Source of the DNA: Limnoperna fortunei
Lineage: Eukaryota; Mollusca; Bivalvia; Mytilida; Modiolidae
Reading direction: 5' to 3'
Assembly (NCBI GenBank): GCA_944474755.1
Contig: OX104115.1
Location: 29,868,043 to 29,932,042 of the forward strand
Length of the DNA stretch: 64,000 bases
A program made the translations under genes and the position numbers. How positions within the stretch are numbered: the first letter of the stretch is position 1; every line of letters starts with the position of its first letter. The notes under the pieces were generated by a model that saw nothing but the letters and a program-made list of their open reading frames with translations, was not told the origin of the DNA and did not search any database. Positions 9,201-24,200 of this stretch are shown here, one piece after another.

Positions 9201-12200
9201 TGGCTGAAACGGACATCACGACAGACGAAATTTACGTGGCTGGGGGGAGGGGTGGTCACGTGTTTCAATGTGGGATTTTAAGGATTTATTGACTCGTACA
9301 CCTTACGGGGAGACATTTTTAGACTGAAATCGACATTCTAAAGCGAATGGCGAGGGTTTCAAACAGCTGGGATGCATCGTTTTTCGGGAAATTACGATTT
9401 TTACATAAAAAGTGGTGTTGGACTTGCACGACTGGTAACTTTTTATTGGTTGCGCCCAGCGATTTTCTACCTATCGACAATTCGAGGACATCGATCCCAG
9501 ATGCAATCGGCGTCCATTTTATTGTACCATTTTGTGTGCCTTAGGAGGAGATGTGATAACAACGTTTTCATGGGGGGTCCCTGCCACGCCCTCATTTTTG
9601 ACGGGGCGTGCTAACAGGGTGAATGGGAGAAAGCCCACGGGGTATCCATCACACCGCCAAATTTTCAGCTCGATCGGATAAGAAACTTTTTGGCAGCACT
9701 AAATTGAATTTTAGATCGGAAGAAAAGTAATAATAATATTAAAAGGACATTTGTTCAGTAGAACAAATGCACAGGAAGGTCTTTCCCTCGTTATCGTTTC
9801 TATAGGAAAAACTGGCGTTAAACGTTAAACAAGAGGCCCCAGAGGGTGAAAATCTATCATTTTACATCGTAATATACCCGTATACCCCCCCCCCCCACCG
9901 GGGGTTTCTATTCCATTGTTTCTAGAACGGTCTAATTACAAAATTGAAGAAAAAAAAAGGGCCCGGCCCCTCCACCCCAGGGCCAGCATGATTTATTGTT
10001 TTTGACATGCTGCCCCTGGGTGGAGAGTTGGGCCCTTTTTGGGTTCATAGTTTTATATGCAACTATGGTTATATAAAAACCGGGAACCAGTTTTTTTGTT
10101 TATTTGTTTGTTTGTTTACTTTTCTGTTTTTAACTATATGTTTGGTATTTTAATGACTTTTCTTGACTTGTAGGGGAAGAGAAAGAGATTTATGGTAAAA
10201 GGCAAAGAACAGAACTGGCTGGAGTCACGTGACATTGTTATATAATATCACGGAGATAGTTTTATTTTATCATTCTAGGGAGTTACGATGGTCTGAAAGG
10301 ACATATATATGACATGATGCACGATCTGTAATCTCAGTGATTGTTTATTTCAGGACGACACGGATTAATATCAACGGACCATGCCGACAATTAATAAAAG
10401 ACTTTTTTATTTTATTTTAGTGGAATTTTACACTGTAAAATAATTACACGAGGCACGTAGCAGACGATGGAATACACAAAAAAGTGACGTCGGAAATTGT
10501 TTCAATTTGTTATTGTTTCAGGTAAAATGCAGTTCGGACAGTTAGAACAACTTGTTGACACACGATTTACACGGTCATTCACTGACGATGGCTGAAACGG
10601 ACATCACGACAGACGAAATTTACGTGGCTGGGGGGAGGGGTGGTCACGTGTTTCAATGTGGGATTTTAAGGATTTATTGACTCGTACACCTTACGGGGAG
10701 ACATTTTTAGACTGAAATCGACATTCTAAAGCGAATGGCGAGGGTTTCAAACAGCTGGGATGCATCGTTTTTCGGGAAATTACGATTTTTACATAAAAAG
10801 TGGTGTTGGACTTGCACGACTGGTAACTTTTTATTGGTTGCGCCCAGCGATTTTCTACCTATCGACAATTCGAGGACATCGATCCCAGATGCAATCGGCG
10901 TCCATTTTATTGTACCATTTTGTGTGCCTTAGGAGGAGATGTGATAACAACGTTTTCATGGGGGGTCCCTGCCACGCCCTCATTTTTGACGGGGCGTGCT
11001 AACAGGGTGAATGGGAGAAGCCCACGGGGTATCCATCACACCGCCAAATTTTCAGCTCGATCGGATAAGAAACTTTTTGGCAGCACTAAATTGAATTTTA
11101 GATCGGAAGAAAAGTAATAATAATATTAAAAGGACATTTGTTCAGTAGAACAAATGCACAGGAAGGTCTTTCCCTCGTTATCGTTTCTATAGGAAAAACT
11201 GGCGTTAAACGTTAAACAAGAGGCCCCAGAGGGTGTAAATCTATCATTTTACATCGTAATATACCCGTATACCCCCCCCCCCCTCCGGGGGTTTCTATTC
11301 CATTGTTTCTAGAACGGTCTAATTACAAAATTGAAGAAAAAAAAAGGGCCCGGCCCCTCCACCCCAGGGCCAGCATGATTTATTGTTTTTGACATGCTGC
11401 CCCTGGGTGGAGAGTTGGGCCCTTTTTGGGTTCATAGTTTTATATGCAACTATGGTTATATAAAAACCGGGAACCAGTTTTTTTGTTTATTTGTTTGTTT
11501 GTTTACTTTTCTGTTTTTAACTATATGTTTGGTATTTTAATGACTTTTCTTGACTTGTAGGGGAAGAGAAAGAGATTTATGGTAAAAGGCAAAGAACAGA
11601 ACTGGCTGGAGTCACGTGACATTGTTATATAATATCACGGAGATAGTTTTATTTTATCATTCTAGGGAGTTACGATGGTCTGAAAGGACATATATATGAC
11701 ATGATGCACGATCTGTAATCTCAGTGATTGTTTATTTCAGGACGACACGGATTAATATCAACGGACCATGCCGACAATTAATAAAAGACTTTTTTATTTT
11801 ATTTTAGTGGAATTTTACACTGTAAAATAATTACACGAGGCACGTAGCAGACGATGGAATACACAAAAAAGTGACGTCGGAAATTGTTTCAATTTGTTAT
11901 TGTTTCAGGTAAAATGCAGTTCGGACAGTTAGAACAACTTGTTGACACACGATTTACACGGTCATTCACTGACGATGGCTGAAACGGACATCACGACAGA
12001 CGAAATTTACGTGGCTGGGGGGAGGGGTGGTCACGTGTTTCAATGTGGGATTTTAAGGATTTATTGACTCGTACACCTTACGGGGAGACATTTTTAGACT
12101 GAAATCGACATTCTAAAGCGAATGGCGAGGGTTTCAAACAGCTGGGATGCATCGTTTTTCGGGAAATTACGATTTTTACATAAAAAGTGGTGTTGGACTT

Positions 12201-15200
12201 GCACGACTGGTAACTTTTTATTGGTTGCGCCCAGCGATTTTCTACCTATCGACAATTCGAGGACATCGATCCCAGATGCAATCGGCGTCCATTTTATTGT
12301 ACCATTTTGTGTGCCTTAGGAGGAGATGTGATAACAACGTTTTCATGGGGGGTCCCTGCCACGCCCTCATTTTTGACGGGGCGTGCTAACAGGGTGAATG
12401 GGAGAAAGCCCACGGGGTATCCATCACACCGCCAAATTTTCAGCTCGATCGGATAAGAAACTTTTTGGCAGCACTAAATTGAATTTTAGATCGGAAGAAA
12501 AGTAATAATAATATTAAAAGGACATTTGTTCAGTAGAACAAATGCACAGGAAGGTCTTTCCCTCGTTATCGTTTCTATAGGAAAAACTGGCGTTAAACGT
12601 TAAACAAGAGGCCCCAGAGGGTGAAAATCTATCATTTTACATCGTAATATACCCGTATACCCCCCCCCCCTCCGGGGGTTTCTATTCCATTGTTTCTAGA
12701 ACGGTCTAATTACAAAATTGAAGAAAAAAAAAGGGCCCGGCCCCTCCACCCCAGGGCCAGCATGATTTATTGTTTTTGACATGCTGCCCCTGGGTGGAGA
12801 GTTGGGCCCTTTTTGGGTTCATAGTTTTATATGCAACTATGGTTATATAAAAACCGGGAACCAGTTTTTTTGTTTATTTGTTTGTTTGTTTACTTTTCTG
12901 TTTTTAACTATATGTTTGGTATTTTAATGACTTTTCTTGACTTGTAGGGGAAGAGAAAGAGATTTATGGTAAAAGGCAAAGAACAGAACTGGCTGGAGTC
13001 ACGTGACATTGTTATATAATATCACGGAGATAGTTTTATTTTATCATTCTAGGGAGTTACGATGGTCTGAAAGGACATATATATGACATGATGCACGATC
13101 TGTAATCTCAGTGATTGTTTATTTCAGGACGACACGGATTAATATCAACGGACCATGCCGACAATTAATAAAAGACTTTTTTATTTTATTTTAGTGGAAT
13201 TTTACACTGTAAAATAATTACACGAGGCACGTAGCAGACGATGGAATACACAAAAAAGTGACGTCGGAAATTGTTTCAATTTGTTATTGTTTCAGGTAAA
13301 ATGCAGTTCGGACAGTTAGAACAACTTGTTGACACACGATTTACACGGTCATTCACTGACGATGGCTGAAACGGACATCACGACAGACGAAATTTACGTG
13401 GCTGGGGGGAGGGGTGGTCACGTGTTTCAATGTGGGATTTTAAGGATTTATTGACTCGTACACCTTACGGGGAGACATTTTTAGACTGAAATCGACATTC
13501 TAAAGCGAATGGCGAGGGTTTCAAACAGCTGGGATGCATCGTTTTTCGGGAAATTACGATTTTTACATAAAAAGTGGTGTTGGACTTGCACGACTGGTAA
13601 CTTTTTATTGGTTGCGCCCAGCGATTTTCTACCTATCGACAATTCGAGGACATCGATCCCAGATGCAATCGGCGTCCATTTTATTGTACCATTTTGTGTG
13701 CCTTAGGAGGAGATGTGATAACAACGTTTTCATGGGGGGTCCCTGCCACGCCCTCATTTTTGACGGGGCGTGCTAACAGGGTGAATGGGAGAAAGCCCAC
13801 GGGGTATCCATCACACCGCCAAATTTTCAGCTCGATCGGATAAGAAACTTTTTGGCAGCACTAAATTGAATTTTAGATCGGAAGAAAAGTAATAATAATA
13901 TTAAAAGGACATTTGTTCAGTAGAACAAATGCACAGGAAGGTCTTTCCCTCGTTATCGTTTCTATAGGAAAAACTGGCGTTAAACGTTAAACAAGAGGCC
14001 CCAGAGGGTGAAAATCTATCATTTTACATCGTAATATACCCGTATACCCCCCCCCCCCACCGGGGGTTTCTATTCCATTGTTTCTAGAACGGTCTAATTA
14101 CAAAATTGAAGAAAAAAAAAGGGCCCGGCCCCTCCACCCCAGGGCCAGCATGATTTATTGTTTTTGACATGCTGCCCCTGGGTGGAGAGTTGGGCCCTTT
14201 TTGGGTTCATAGTTTTATATGCAACTATGGTTATATAAAAACCGGGAACCAGTTTTTTTGTTTATTTGTTTGTTTGTTTACTTTTCTGTTTTTAACTATA
14301 TGTTTGGTATTTTAATGACTTTTCTTGACTTGTAGGGGAAGAGAAAGAGATTTATGGTAAAAGGCAAAGAACAGAACTGGCTGGAGTCACGTGACATTGT
14401 TATATAATATCACGGAGATAGTTTTATTTTATCATTCTAGGGAGTTACGATGGTCTGAAAGGACATATATATGACATGATGCACGATCTGTAATCTCAGT
14501 GATTGTTTATTTCAGGACGACACGGATTAATATCAACGGACCATGCCGACAATTAATAAAAGACTTTTTTATTTTATTTTAGTGGAATTTTACACTGTAA
14601 AATAATTACACGAGGCACGTAGCAGACGATGGAATACACAAAAAAGTGACGTCGGAAATTGTTTCAATTTGTTATTGTTTCAGGTAAAATGCAGTTCGGA
14701 CAGTTAGAACAACTTGTTGACACACGATTTACACGGTCATTCACTGACGATGGCTGAAACGGACATCACGACAGACGAAATTTACGTGGCTGGGGGGAGG
14801 GGTGGTCACGTGTTTCAATGTGGGATTTTAAGGATTTATTGACTCGTACACCTTACGGGGAGACATTTTTAGACTGAAATCGACATTCTAAAGCGAATGG
14901 CGAGGGTTTCAAACAGCTGGGATGCATCGTTTTTCGGGAAATTACGATTTTTACATAAAAAGTGGTGTTGGACTTGCACGACTGGTAACTTTTTATTGGT
15001 TGCGCCCAGCGATTTTCTACCTATCGACAATTCGAGGACATCGATCTCAGATGCAATCGGCGTCCATTTTATTGTACCATTTTGTGTGCCTTAGGAGGAG
15101 ATGTGATAACAACGTTTTCATGGGGGGTCCCTGCCACGCCCTCATTTTTGACGGGGCGTGCTAACAGGGTGAATGGGAGAAAGCCCACGGGGTATCCATC

Positions 15201-18200
15201 ACACCGCCAAATTTTCAGCTCGATCGGATAAGAAACTTTTTGGCAGCACTAAATTGAATTTTAGATCGGAAGAAAAGTAATAATAATATTAAAAGGACAT
15301 TTGTTCAGTAGAACAAATGCACAGGAAGGTCTTTCCCTCGTTATCGTTTCTATAGGAAAAACTGGCGTTAAACGTTAAACAAGAGGCCCCAGAGGGTGAA
15401 AATCTATCATTTTACATCGTAATATACCCGTATACCCCCCCCCCCCTCCGGGGGTTTCTATTCCATTGTTTCTAGAACGGTCTAATTACAAAATTGAAGA
15501 AAAAAAAAGGGCCCGGCCCCTCCACCCCAGGGCCAGCATGATTTATTGTTTTTGACATGCTGCCCCTGGGTGGAGAGTTGGGCCCTTTTTGGGTTCATAG
15601 TTTTATATGCAACTATGGTTATATAAAAACCGGGAACCAGTTTTTTTGTTTATTTGTTTGTTTGTTTACTTTTCTGTTTTTAACTATATGTTTGGTATTT
15701 TAATGACTTTTCTTGACTTGTAGGGGAAGAGAAAGAGATTTATGGTAAAAGGCAAAGAACAGAACTGGCTGGAGTCACGTGACATTGTTATATAATATCA
15801 CGGAGATAGTTTTATTTTATCATTCTAGGGAGTTACGATGGTCTGAAAGGACATATATATGACATGATGCACGATCTGTAATCTCAGTGATTGTTTATTT
15901 CAGGACGACACGGATTAATATCAACGGACCATGCCGACAATTAATAAAAGACTTTTTTATTTTATTTTAGTGGAATTTTACACTGTAAAATAATTACACG
16001 AGGCACGTAGCAGACGATGGAATACACAAAAAAGTGACGTCGGAAATTGTTTCAATTTGTTATTGTTTCAGGTAAAATGCAGTTCGGACAGTTAGAACAA
16101 CTTGTTGACACACGATTTACACGGTCATTCACTGACGATGGCTGAAACGGACATCACGACAGACGAAATTTACGTGGCTGGGGGGAGGGGTGGTCACGTG
16201 TTTCAATGTGGGATTTTAAGGATTTATTGACTCGTACACCTTACGGGGAGACATTTTTAGACTGAAATCGACATTCTAAAGCGAATGGCGAGGGTTTCAA
16301 ACAGCTGGGATGCATCGTTTTTCGGGAAATTACGATTTTTACATAAAAAGTGGTGTTGGACTTGCACGACTGGTAACTTTTTATTGGTTGCGCCCAGCGA
16401 TTTTCTACCTATCGACAATTCGAGGACATCGATCCCAGATGCAATCGGCGTCCATTTTATTGTACCATTTTGTGTGCCTTAGGAGGAGATGTGATAACAA
16501 CGTTTTCATGGGGGGTCCCTGCCACGCCCTCATTTTTGACGGGGCGTGCTAACAGGGTGAATGGGAGAAAGCCCACGGGGTATCCATCACACCGCCAAAT
16601 TTTCAGCTCGATCGGATAAGAAACTTTTTGGCAGCACTAAATTGAATTTTAGATCGGAAGAAAAGTAATAATAATATTAAAAGGACATTTGTTCAGTAGA
16701 ACAAATGCACAGGAAGGTCTTTCCCTCGTTATCGTTTCTATAGGAAAAACTGGCGTTAAACGTTAAACAAGAGGCCCCAGAGGGTGAAAATCTATCATTT
16801 TACATCGTAATATACCCGTATACCCCCCCCCCCCTCCGGGGGTTTCTATTCCATTGTTTCTAGAACGGTCTAATTACAAAATTGAAGAAAAAAAAAGGGC
16901 CCGGCCCCTCCACCCCAGGGCCAGCATGATTTATTGTTTTTGACATGCTGCCCCTGGGTGGAGAGTTGGGCCCTTTTTGGGTTCATAGTTTTATATGCAA
17001 CTATGGTTATATAAAAACCGGGAACCAGTTTTTTTGTTTATTTGTTTGTTTGTTTACTTTTCTGTTTTTAACTATATGTTTGGTATTTTAATGACTTTTC
17101 TTGACTTGTAGGGGAAGAGAAAGAGATTTATGGTAAAAGGCAAAGAACAGAACTGGCTGGAGTCACGTGACATTGTTATATAATATCACGGAGATAGTTT
17201 TATTTTATCATTCTAGGGAGTTACGATGGTCTGAAAGGACATATATATGACATGATGCACGATCTGTAATCTCAGTGATTGTTTATTTCAGGACGACACG
17301 GATTAATATCAACGGACCATGCCGACAATTAATAAAAGACTTTTTTATTTTATTTTAGTGGAATTTTACACTGTAAAATAATTACACGAGGCACGTAGCA
17401 GACGATGGAATACACAAAAAAGTGACGTCGGAAATTGTTTCAATTTGTTATTGTTTCAGGTAAAATGCAGTTCGGACAGTTAGAACAACTTGTTGACACA
17501 CGATTTACACGGTCATTCACTGACGATGGCTGAAACGGACATCACGACAGACGAAATTTACGTGGCTGGGGGGAGGGGTGGTCACGTGTTTCAATGTGGG
17601 ATTTTAAGGATTTATTGACTCGTACACCTTACGGGGAGACATTTTTAGACTGAAATCGACATTCTAAAGCGAATGGCGAGGGTTTCAAACAGCTGGGATG
17701 CATCGTTTTTCGGGAAATTACGATTTTTACATAAAAAGTGGTGTTGGACTTGCACGACTGGTAACTTTTTATTGGTTGCGCCCAGCGATTTTCTACCTAT
17801 CGACAATTCGAGGACATCGATCCCAGATGCAATCGGCGTCCATTTTATTGTACCATTTTGTGTGCCTTAGGAGGAGATGTGATAACAACGTTTTCATGGG
17901 GGGTCCCTGCCACGCCCTCATTTTTGACGGGGCGTGCTAACAGGGTGAATGGGAGAAAGCCCACGGGGTATCCATCACACCGCCAAATTTTCAGCTCGAT
18001 CGGATAAGAAACTTTTTGGCAGCACTAAATTGAATTTTAGATCGGAAGAAAAGTAATAATAATATTAAAAGGACATTTGTTCAGTAGAACAAATGCACAG
18101 GAAGGTCTTTCCCTCGTTATCGTTTCTATAGGAAAAACTGGCGTTAAACGTTAAACAAGAGGCCCCAGAGGGTGAAAATCTATCATTTTACATCGTAATA

Positions 18201-21200
18201 TACCCGTATACCCCCCCCCCCTCCGGGGGTTTCTATTCCATTGTTTCTAGAACGGTCTAATTACAAAATTGAAGAAAAAAAAAGGGCCCGGCCCCTCCAC
18301 CCCAGGGCCAGCATGATTTATTGTTTTTGACATGCTGCCCCTGGGTGGAGAGTTGGGCCCTTTTTGGGTTCATAGTTTTATATGCAACTATGGTTATATA
18401 AAAACCGGGAACCAGTTTTTTTGTTTATTTGTTTGTTTGTTTACTTTTCTGTTTTTAACTATATGTTTGGTATTTTAATGACTTTTCTTGACTTGTAGGG
18501 GAAGAGAAAGAGATTTATGGTAAAAGGCAAAGAACAGAACTGGCTGGAGTCACGTGACATTGTTATATAATATCACGGAGATAGTTTTATTTTATCATTC
18601 TAGGGAGTTACGATGGTCTGAAAGGACATATATATGACATGATGCACGATCTGTAATCTCAGTGATTGTTTATTTCAGGACGACACGGATTAATATCAAC
18701 GGACCATGCCGACAATTAATAAAAGACTTTTTTATTTTATTTTAGTGGAATTTTACACTGTAAAATAATTACACGAGGCACGTAGCAGACGATGGAATAC
18801 ACAAAAAAGTGACGTCGGAAATTGTTTCAATTTGTTATTGTTTCAGGTAAAATGCAGTTCGGACAGTTAGAACAACTTGTTGACACACGATTTACACGGT
18901 CATTCACTGACGATGGCTGAAACGGACATCACGACAGACGAAATTTACGTGGCTGGGGGGAGGGGTGGTCACGTGTTTCAATGTGGGATTTTAAGGATTT
19001 ATTGACTCGTACACCTTACGGGGAGACATTTTTAGACTGAAATCGACATTCTAAAGCGAATGGCGAGGGTTTCAAACAGCTGGGATGCATCGTTTTTCGG
19101 GAAATTACGATTTTTACATAAAAAGTGGTGTTGGACTTGCACGACTGGTAACTTTTTATTGGTTGCGCCCAGCGATTTTCTACCTATCGACAATTCGAGG
19201 ACATCGATCCCAGATGCAATCGGCGTCCATTTTATTGTACCATTTTGTGTGCCTTAGGAGGAGATGTGATAACAACGTTTTCATGGGGGGTCCCTGCCAC
19301 GCCCTCATTTTTGACGGGGCGTGCTAACAGGGTGAATGGGAGAAAGCCCACGGGGTATCCATCACACCGCCAAATTTTCAGCTCGATCGGATAAGAAACT
19401 TTTTGGCAGCACTAAATTGAATTTTAGATCGGAAGAAAAGTAATAATAATATTAAAAGGACATTTGTTCAGTAGAACAAATGCACAGGAAGGTCTTTCCC
19501 TCGTTATCGTTTCTATAGGAAAAACTGGCGTTAAACGTTAAACAAGAGGCCCCAGAGGGTGAAAATCTATCATTTTACATCGTAATATACCCGTATACCC
19601 CCCCCCCCTCCGGGGGTTTCTATTCCATTGTTTCTAGAACGGTCTAATTACAAAATTGAAGAAAAAAAAAGGGCCCGGCCCCTCCACCCCAGGGCCAGCA
19701 TGATTTATTGTTTTTGACATGCTGCCCCTGGGTGGAGAGTTGGGCCCTTTTTGGGTTCATAGTTTTATATGCAACTATGGTTATATAAAAACCGGGAACC
19801 AGTTTTTTTGTTTATTTGTTTGTTTGTTTACTTTTCTGTTTTTAACTATATGTTTGGTATTTTAATGACTTTTCTTGACTTGTAGGGGAAGAGAAAGAGA
19901 TTTATGGTAAAAGGCAAAGAACAGAACTGGCTGGAGTCACGTGACATTGTTATATAATATCACGGAGATAGTTTTATTTTATCATTCTAGGGAGTTACGA
20001 TGGTCTGAAAGGACATATATATGACATGATGCACGATCTGTAATCTCAGTGATTGTTTATTTCAGGACGACACGGATTAATATCAACGGACCATGCCGAC
20101 AATTAATAAAAGACTTTTTTATTTTATTTTAGTGGAATTTTACACTGTAAAATAATTACACGAGGCACGTAGCAGACGATGGAATACACAAAAAAGTGAC
20201 GTCGGAAATTGTTTCAATTTGTTATTGTTTCAGGTAAAATGCAGTTCGGACAGTTAGAACAACTTGTTGACACACGATTTACACGGTCATTCACTGACGA
20301 TGGCTGAAACGGACATCACGACAGACGAAATTTACGTGGCTGGGGGGAGGGGTGGTCACGTGTTTCAATGTGGGATTTTAAGGATTTATTGACTCGTACA
20401 CCTTACGGGGAGACATTTTTAGACTGAAATCGACATTCTAAAGCGAATGGCGAGGGTTTCAAACAGCTGGGATGCATCGTTTTTCGGGAAATTACGATTT
20501 TTACATAAAAAGTGGTGTTGGACTTGCACGACTGGTAACTTTTTATTGGTTGCGCCCAGCGATTTTCTACCTATCGACAATTCGAGGACATCGATCCCAG
20601 ATGCAATCGGCGTCCATTTTATTGTACCATTTTGTGTGCCTTAGGAGGAGATGTGATAACAACGTTTTCATGGGGGGTCCCTGCCACGCCCTCATTTTTG
20701 ACGGGGCGTGCTAACAGGGTGAATGGGAGAAAGCCCACGGGGTATCCATCACACCGCCAAATTTTCAGCTCGATCGGATAAGAAACTTTTTGGCAGCACT
20801 AAATTGAATTTTAGATCGGAAGAAAAGTAATAATAATATTAAAAGGACATTTGTTCAGTAGAACAAATGCACAGGAAGGTCTTTCCCTCGTTATCGTTTC
20901 TATAGGAAAAACTGGCGTTAAACGTTAAACAAGAGGCCCCAGAGGGTGAAAATCTATCATTTTACATCGTAATATACCCGTATACCCCCCCCCCCCCCCC
21001 GGGGGTTTCTATTCCATTGTTTCTAGAACGGTCTAATTACAAAATTGAAGAAAAAAAAAGGGCCCGGCCCCTCCACCCCAGGGCCAGCATGATTTATTGT
21101 TTTTGACATGCTGCCCCTGGGTGGAGAGTTGGGCCCTTTTTGGGTTCATAGTTTTATATGCAACTATGGTTATATAAAAACCGGGAACCAGTTTTTTTGT

Positions 21201-24200
21201 TTATTTGTTTGTTTGTTTACTTTTCTGTTTTTAACTATATGTTTGGTATTTTAATGACTTTTCTTGACTTGTAGGGGAAGAGAAAGAGATTTATGGTAAA
21301 AGGCAAAGAACAGAACTGGCTGGAGTCACGTGACATTGTTATATAATATCACGGAGATAGTTTTATTTTATCATTCTAGGGAGTTACGATGGTCTGAAAG
21401 GACATATATATGACATGATGCACGATCTGTAATCTCAGTGATTGTTTATTTCAGGACGACACGGATTAATATCAACGGACCATGCCGACAATTAATAAAA
21501 GACTTTTTTATTTTATTTTAGTGGAATTTTACACTGTAAAATAATTACACGAGGCACGTAGCAGACGATGGAATACACAAAAAAGTGACGTCGGAAATTG
21601 TTTCAATTTGTTATTGTTTCAGGTAAAATGCAGTTCGGACAGTTAGAACAACTTGTTGACACACGATTTACACGGTCATTCACTGACGATGGCTGAAACG
21701 GACATCACGACAGACGAAATTTACGTGGCTGGGGGGAGGGGTGGTCACGTGTTTCAATGTGGGATTTTAAGGATTTATTGACTCGTACACCTTACGGGGA
21801 GACATTTTTAGACTGAAATCGACATTCTAAAGCGAATGGCGAGGGTTTCAAACAGCTGGGATGCATCGTTTTTCGGGAAATTACGATTTTTACATAAAAA
21901 GTGGTGTTGGACTTGCACGACTGGTAACTTTTTATTGGTTGCGCCCAGCGATTTTCTACCTATCGACAATTCGAGGACATCGATCCCAGATGCAATCGGC
22001 GTCCATTTTATTGTACCATTTTGTGTGCCTTAGGAGGAGATGTGATAACAACGTTTTCATGGGGGGTCCCTGCCACGCCCTCATTTTTGACGGGGCGTGC
22101 TAACAGGGTGAATGGGAGAAAGCCCACGGGGTATCCATCACACCGCCAAATTTTCAGCTCGATCGGATAAGAAACTTTTTGGCAGCACTAAATTGAATTT
22201 TAGATCGGAAGAAAAGTAATAATAATATTAAAAGGACATTTGTTCAGTAGAACAAATGCACAGGAAGGTCTTTCCCTCGTTATCGTTTCTATAGGAAAAA
22301 CTGGCGTTAAACGTTAAACAAGAGGCCCCAGAGGGTGAAAATCTATCATTTTACATCGTAATATACCCGTATACCCCCCCCCCCCCTCCGGGGGTTTCTA
22401 TTCCATTGTTTCTAGAACGGTCTAATTACAAAATTGAAGAAAAAAAAAGGGCCCGGCCCCTCCACCCCAGGGCCAGCATGATTTATTGTTTTTGACATGC
22501 TGCCCCTGGGTGGAGAGTTGGGCCCTTTTTGGGTTCATAGTTTTATATGCAACTATGGTTATATAAAAACCGGGAACCAGTTTTTTTGTTTATTTGTTTG
22601 TTTGTTTACTTTTCTGTTTTTAACTATATGTTTGGTATTTTAATGACTTTTCTTGACTTGTAGGGGAAGAGAAAGAGATTTATGGTAAAAGGCAAAGAAC
22701 AGAACTGGCTGGAGTCACGTGACATTGTTATATAATATCACGGAGATAGTTTTATTTTATCATTCTAGGGAGTTACGATGGTCTGAAAGGACATATATAT
22801 GACATGATGCACGATCTGTAATCTCAGTGATTGTTTATTTCAGGACGACACGGAATTAATATCAACGGACCATGCCGACAATTAATAAAAGACTTTTTTA
22901 TTTTATTTTAGTGGAATTTTACACTGTAAAATAATTACACGAGGCACGTAGCAGACGATGGAATACACAAAAAAGTGACGTCGGAAATTGTTTCAATTTG
23001 TTATTGTTTCAGGTAAAATGCAGTTCGGACAGTTAGAACAACTTGTTGACACACGATTTACACGGTCATTCACTGACGATGGCTGAAACGGACATCACGA
23101 CAGACGAAATTTACGTGGCTGGGGGGAGGGGTGGTCACGTGTTTCAATGTGGGATTTTAAGGATTTATTGACTCGTACACCTTACGGGGAGACATTTTTA
23201 GACTGAAATCGACATTCTAAAGCGAATGGCGAGGGTTTCAAACAGCTGGGATGCATCGTTTTTCGGGAAATTACGATTTTTACATAAAAAGTGGTGTTGG
23301 ACTTGCACGACTGGTAACTTTTTATTGGTTGCGCCCAGCGATTTTCTACCTATCGACAATTCGAGGACATCGATCCCAGATGCAATCGGCGTCCATTTTA
23401 TTGTACCATTTTGTGTGCCTTAGGAGGAGATGTGATAACAACGTTTTCATGGGGGGGTCCCTGCCACGCCCTCATTTTTGACGGGGCGTGCTAACAGGGT
23501 GAATGGGAGAAAGCCCACGGGGTATCCATCACACCGCCAAATTTTCAGCTCGATCGGATAAGAAACTTTTTGGCAGCACTAAATTGAATTTTAGATCGGA
23601 AGAAAAGTAATAATAATATTAAAAGGACATTTGTTCAGTAGAACAAATGCACAGGAAGGTCTTTCCCTCGTTATCGTTTCTATAGGAAAAACTGGCGTTA
23701 AACGTTAAACAAGAGGCCCCAGAGGGTGAAAATCTATCATTTTACATCGTAATATACCCGTATACCCCCCCCCCCCCCCCCCTCCGGGGGTTTCTATTCC
23801 ATTGTTTCTAGAACGGTCTAATTACAAAATTGAAGAAAAAAAAAGGGCCCGGCCCCTCCACCCCAGGGCCAGCATGATTTATTGTTTTTGACATGCTGCC
23901 CCTGGGTGGAGAGTTGGGCCCTTTTTGGGTTCATAGTTTTATATGCAACTATGGTTATATAAAAACCGGGAACCAGTTTTTTTGTTTATTTGTTTGTTTG
24001 TTTACTTTTCTGTTTTTAACTATATGTTTGGTATTTTAATGACTTTTCTTGACTTGTAGGGGAAGAGAAAGAGATTTATGGTAAAAGGCAAAGAACAGAA
24101 CTGGCTGGAGTCACGTGACATTGTTATATAATATCACGGAGATAGTTTTATTTTATCATTCTAGGGAGTTACGATGGTCTGAAAGGACATATATATGACA

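Noticed and set aside
10920..11117. 65-codon ORF present in only two units (here and at 27582-27779)
   Set aside because: It arises from one-base deletions (near 11018 and 27683) that join frames, so it is a product of mutation and not a gene.
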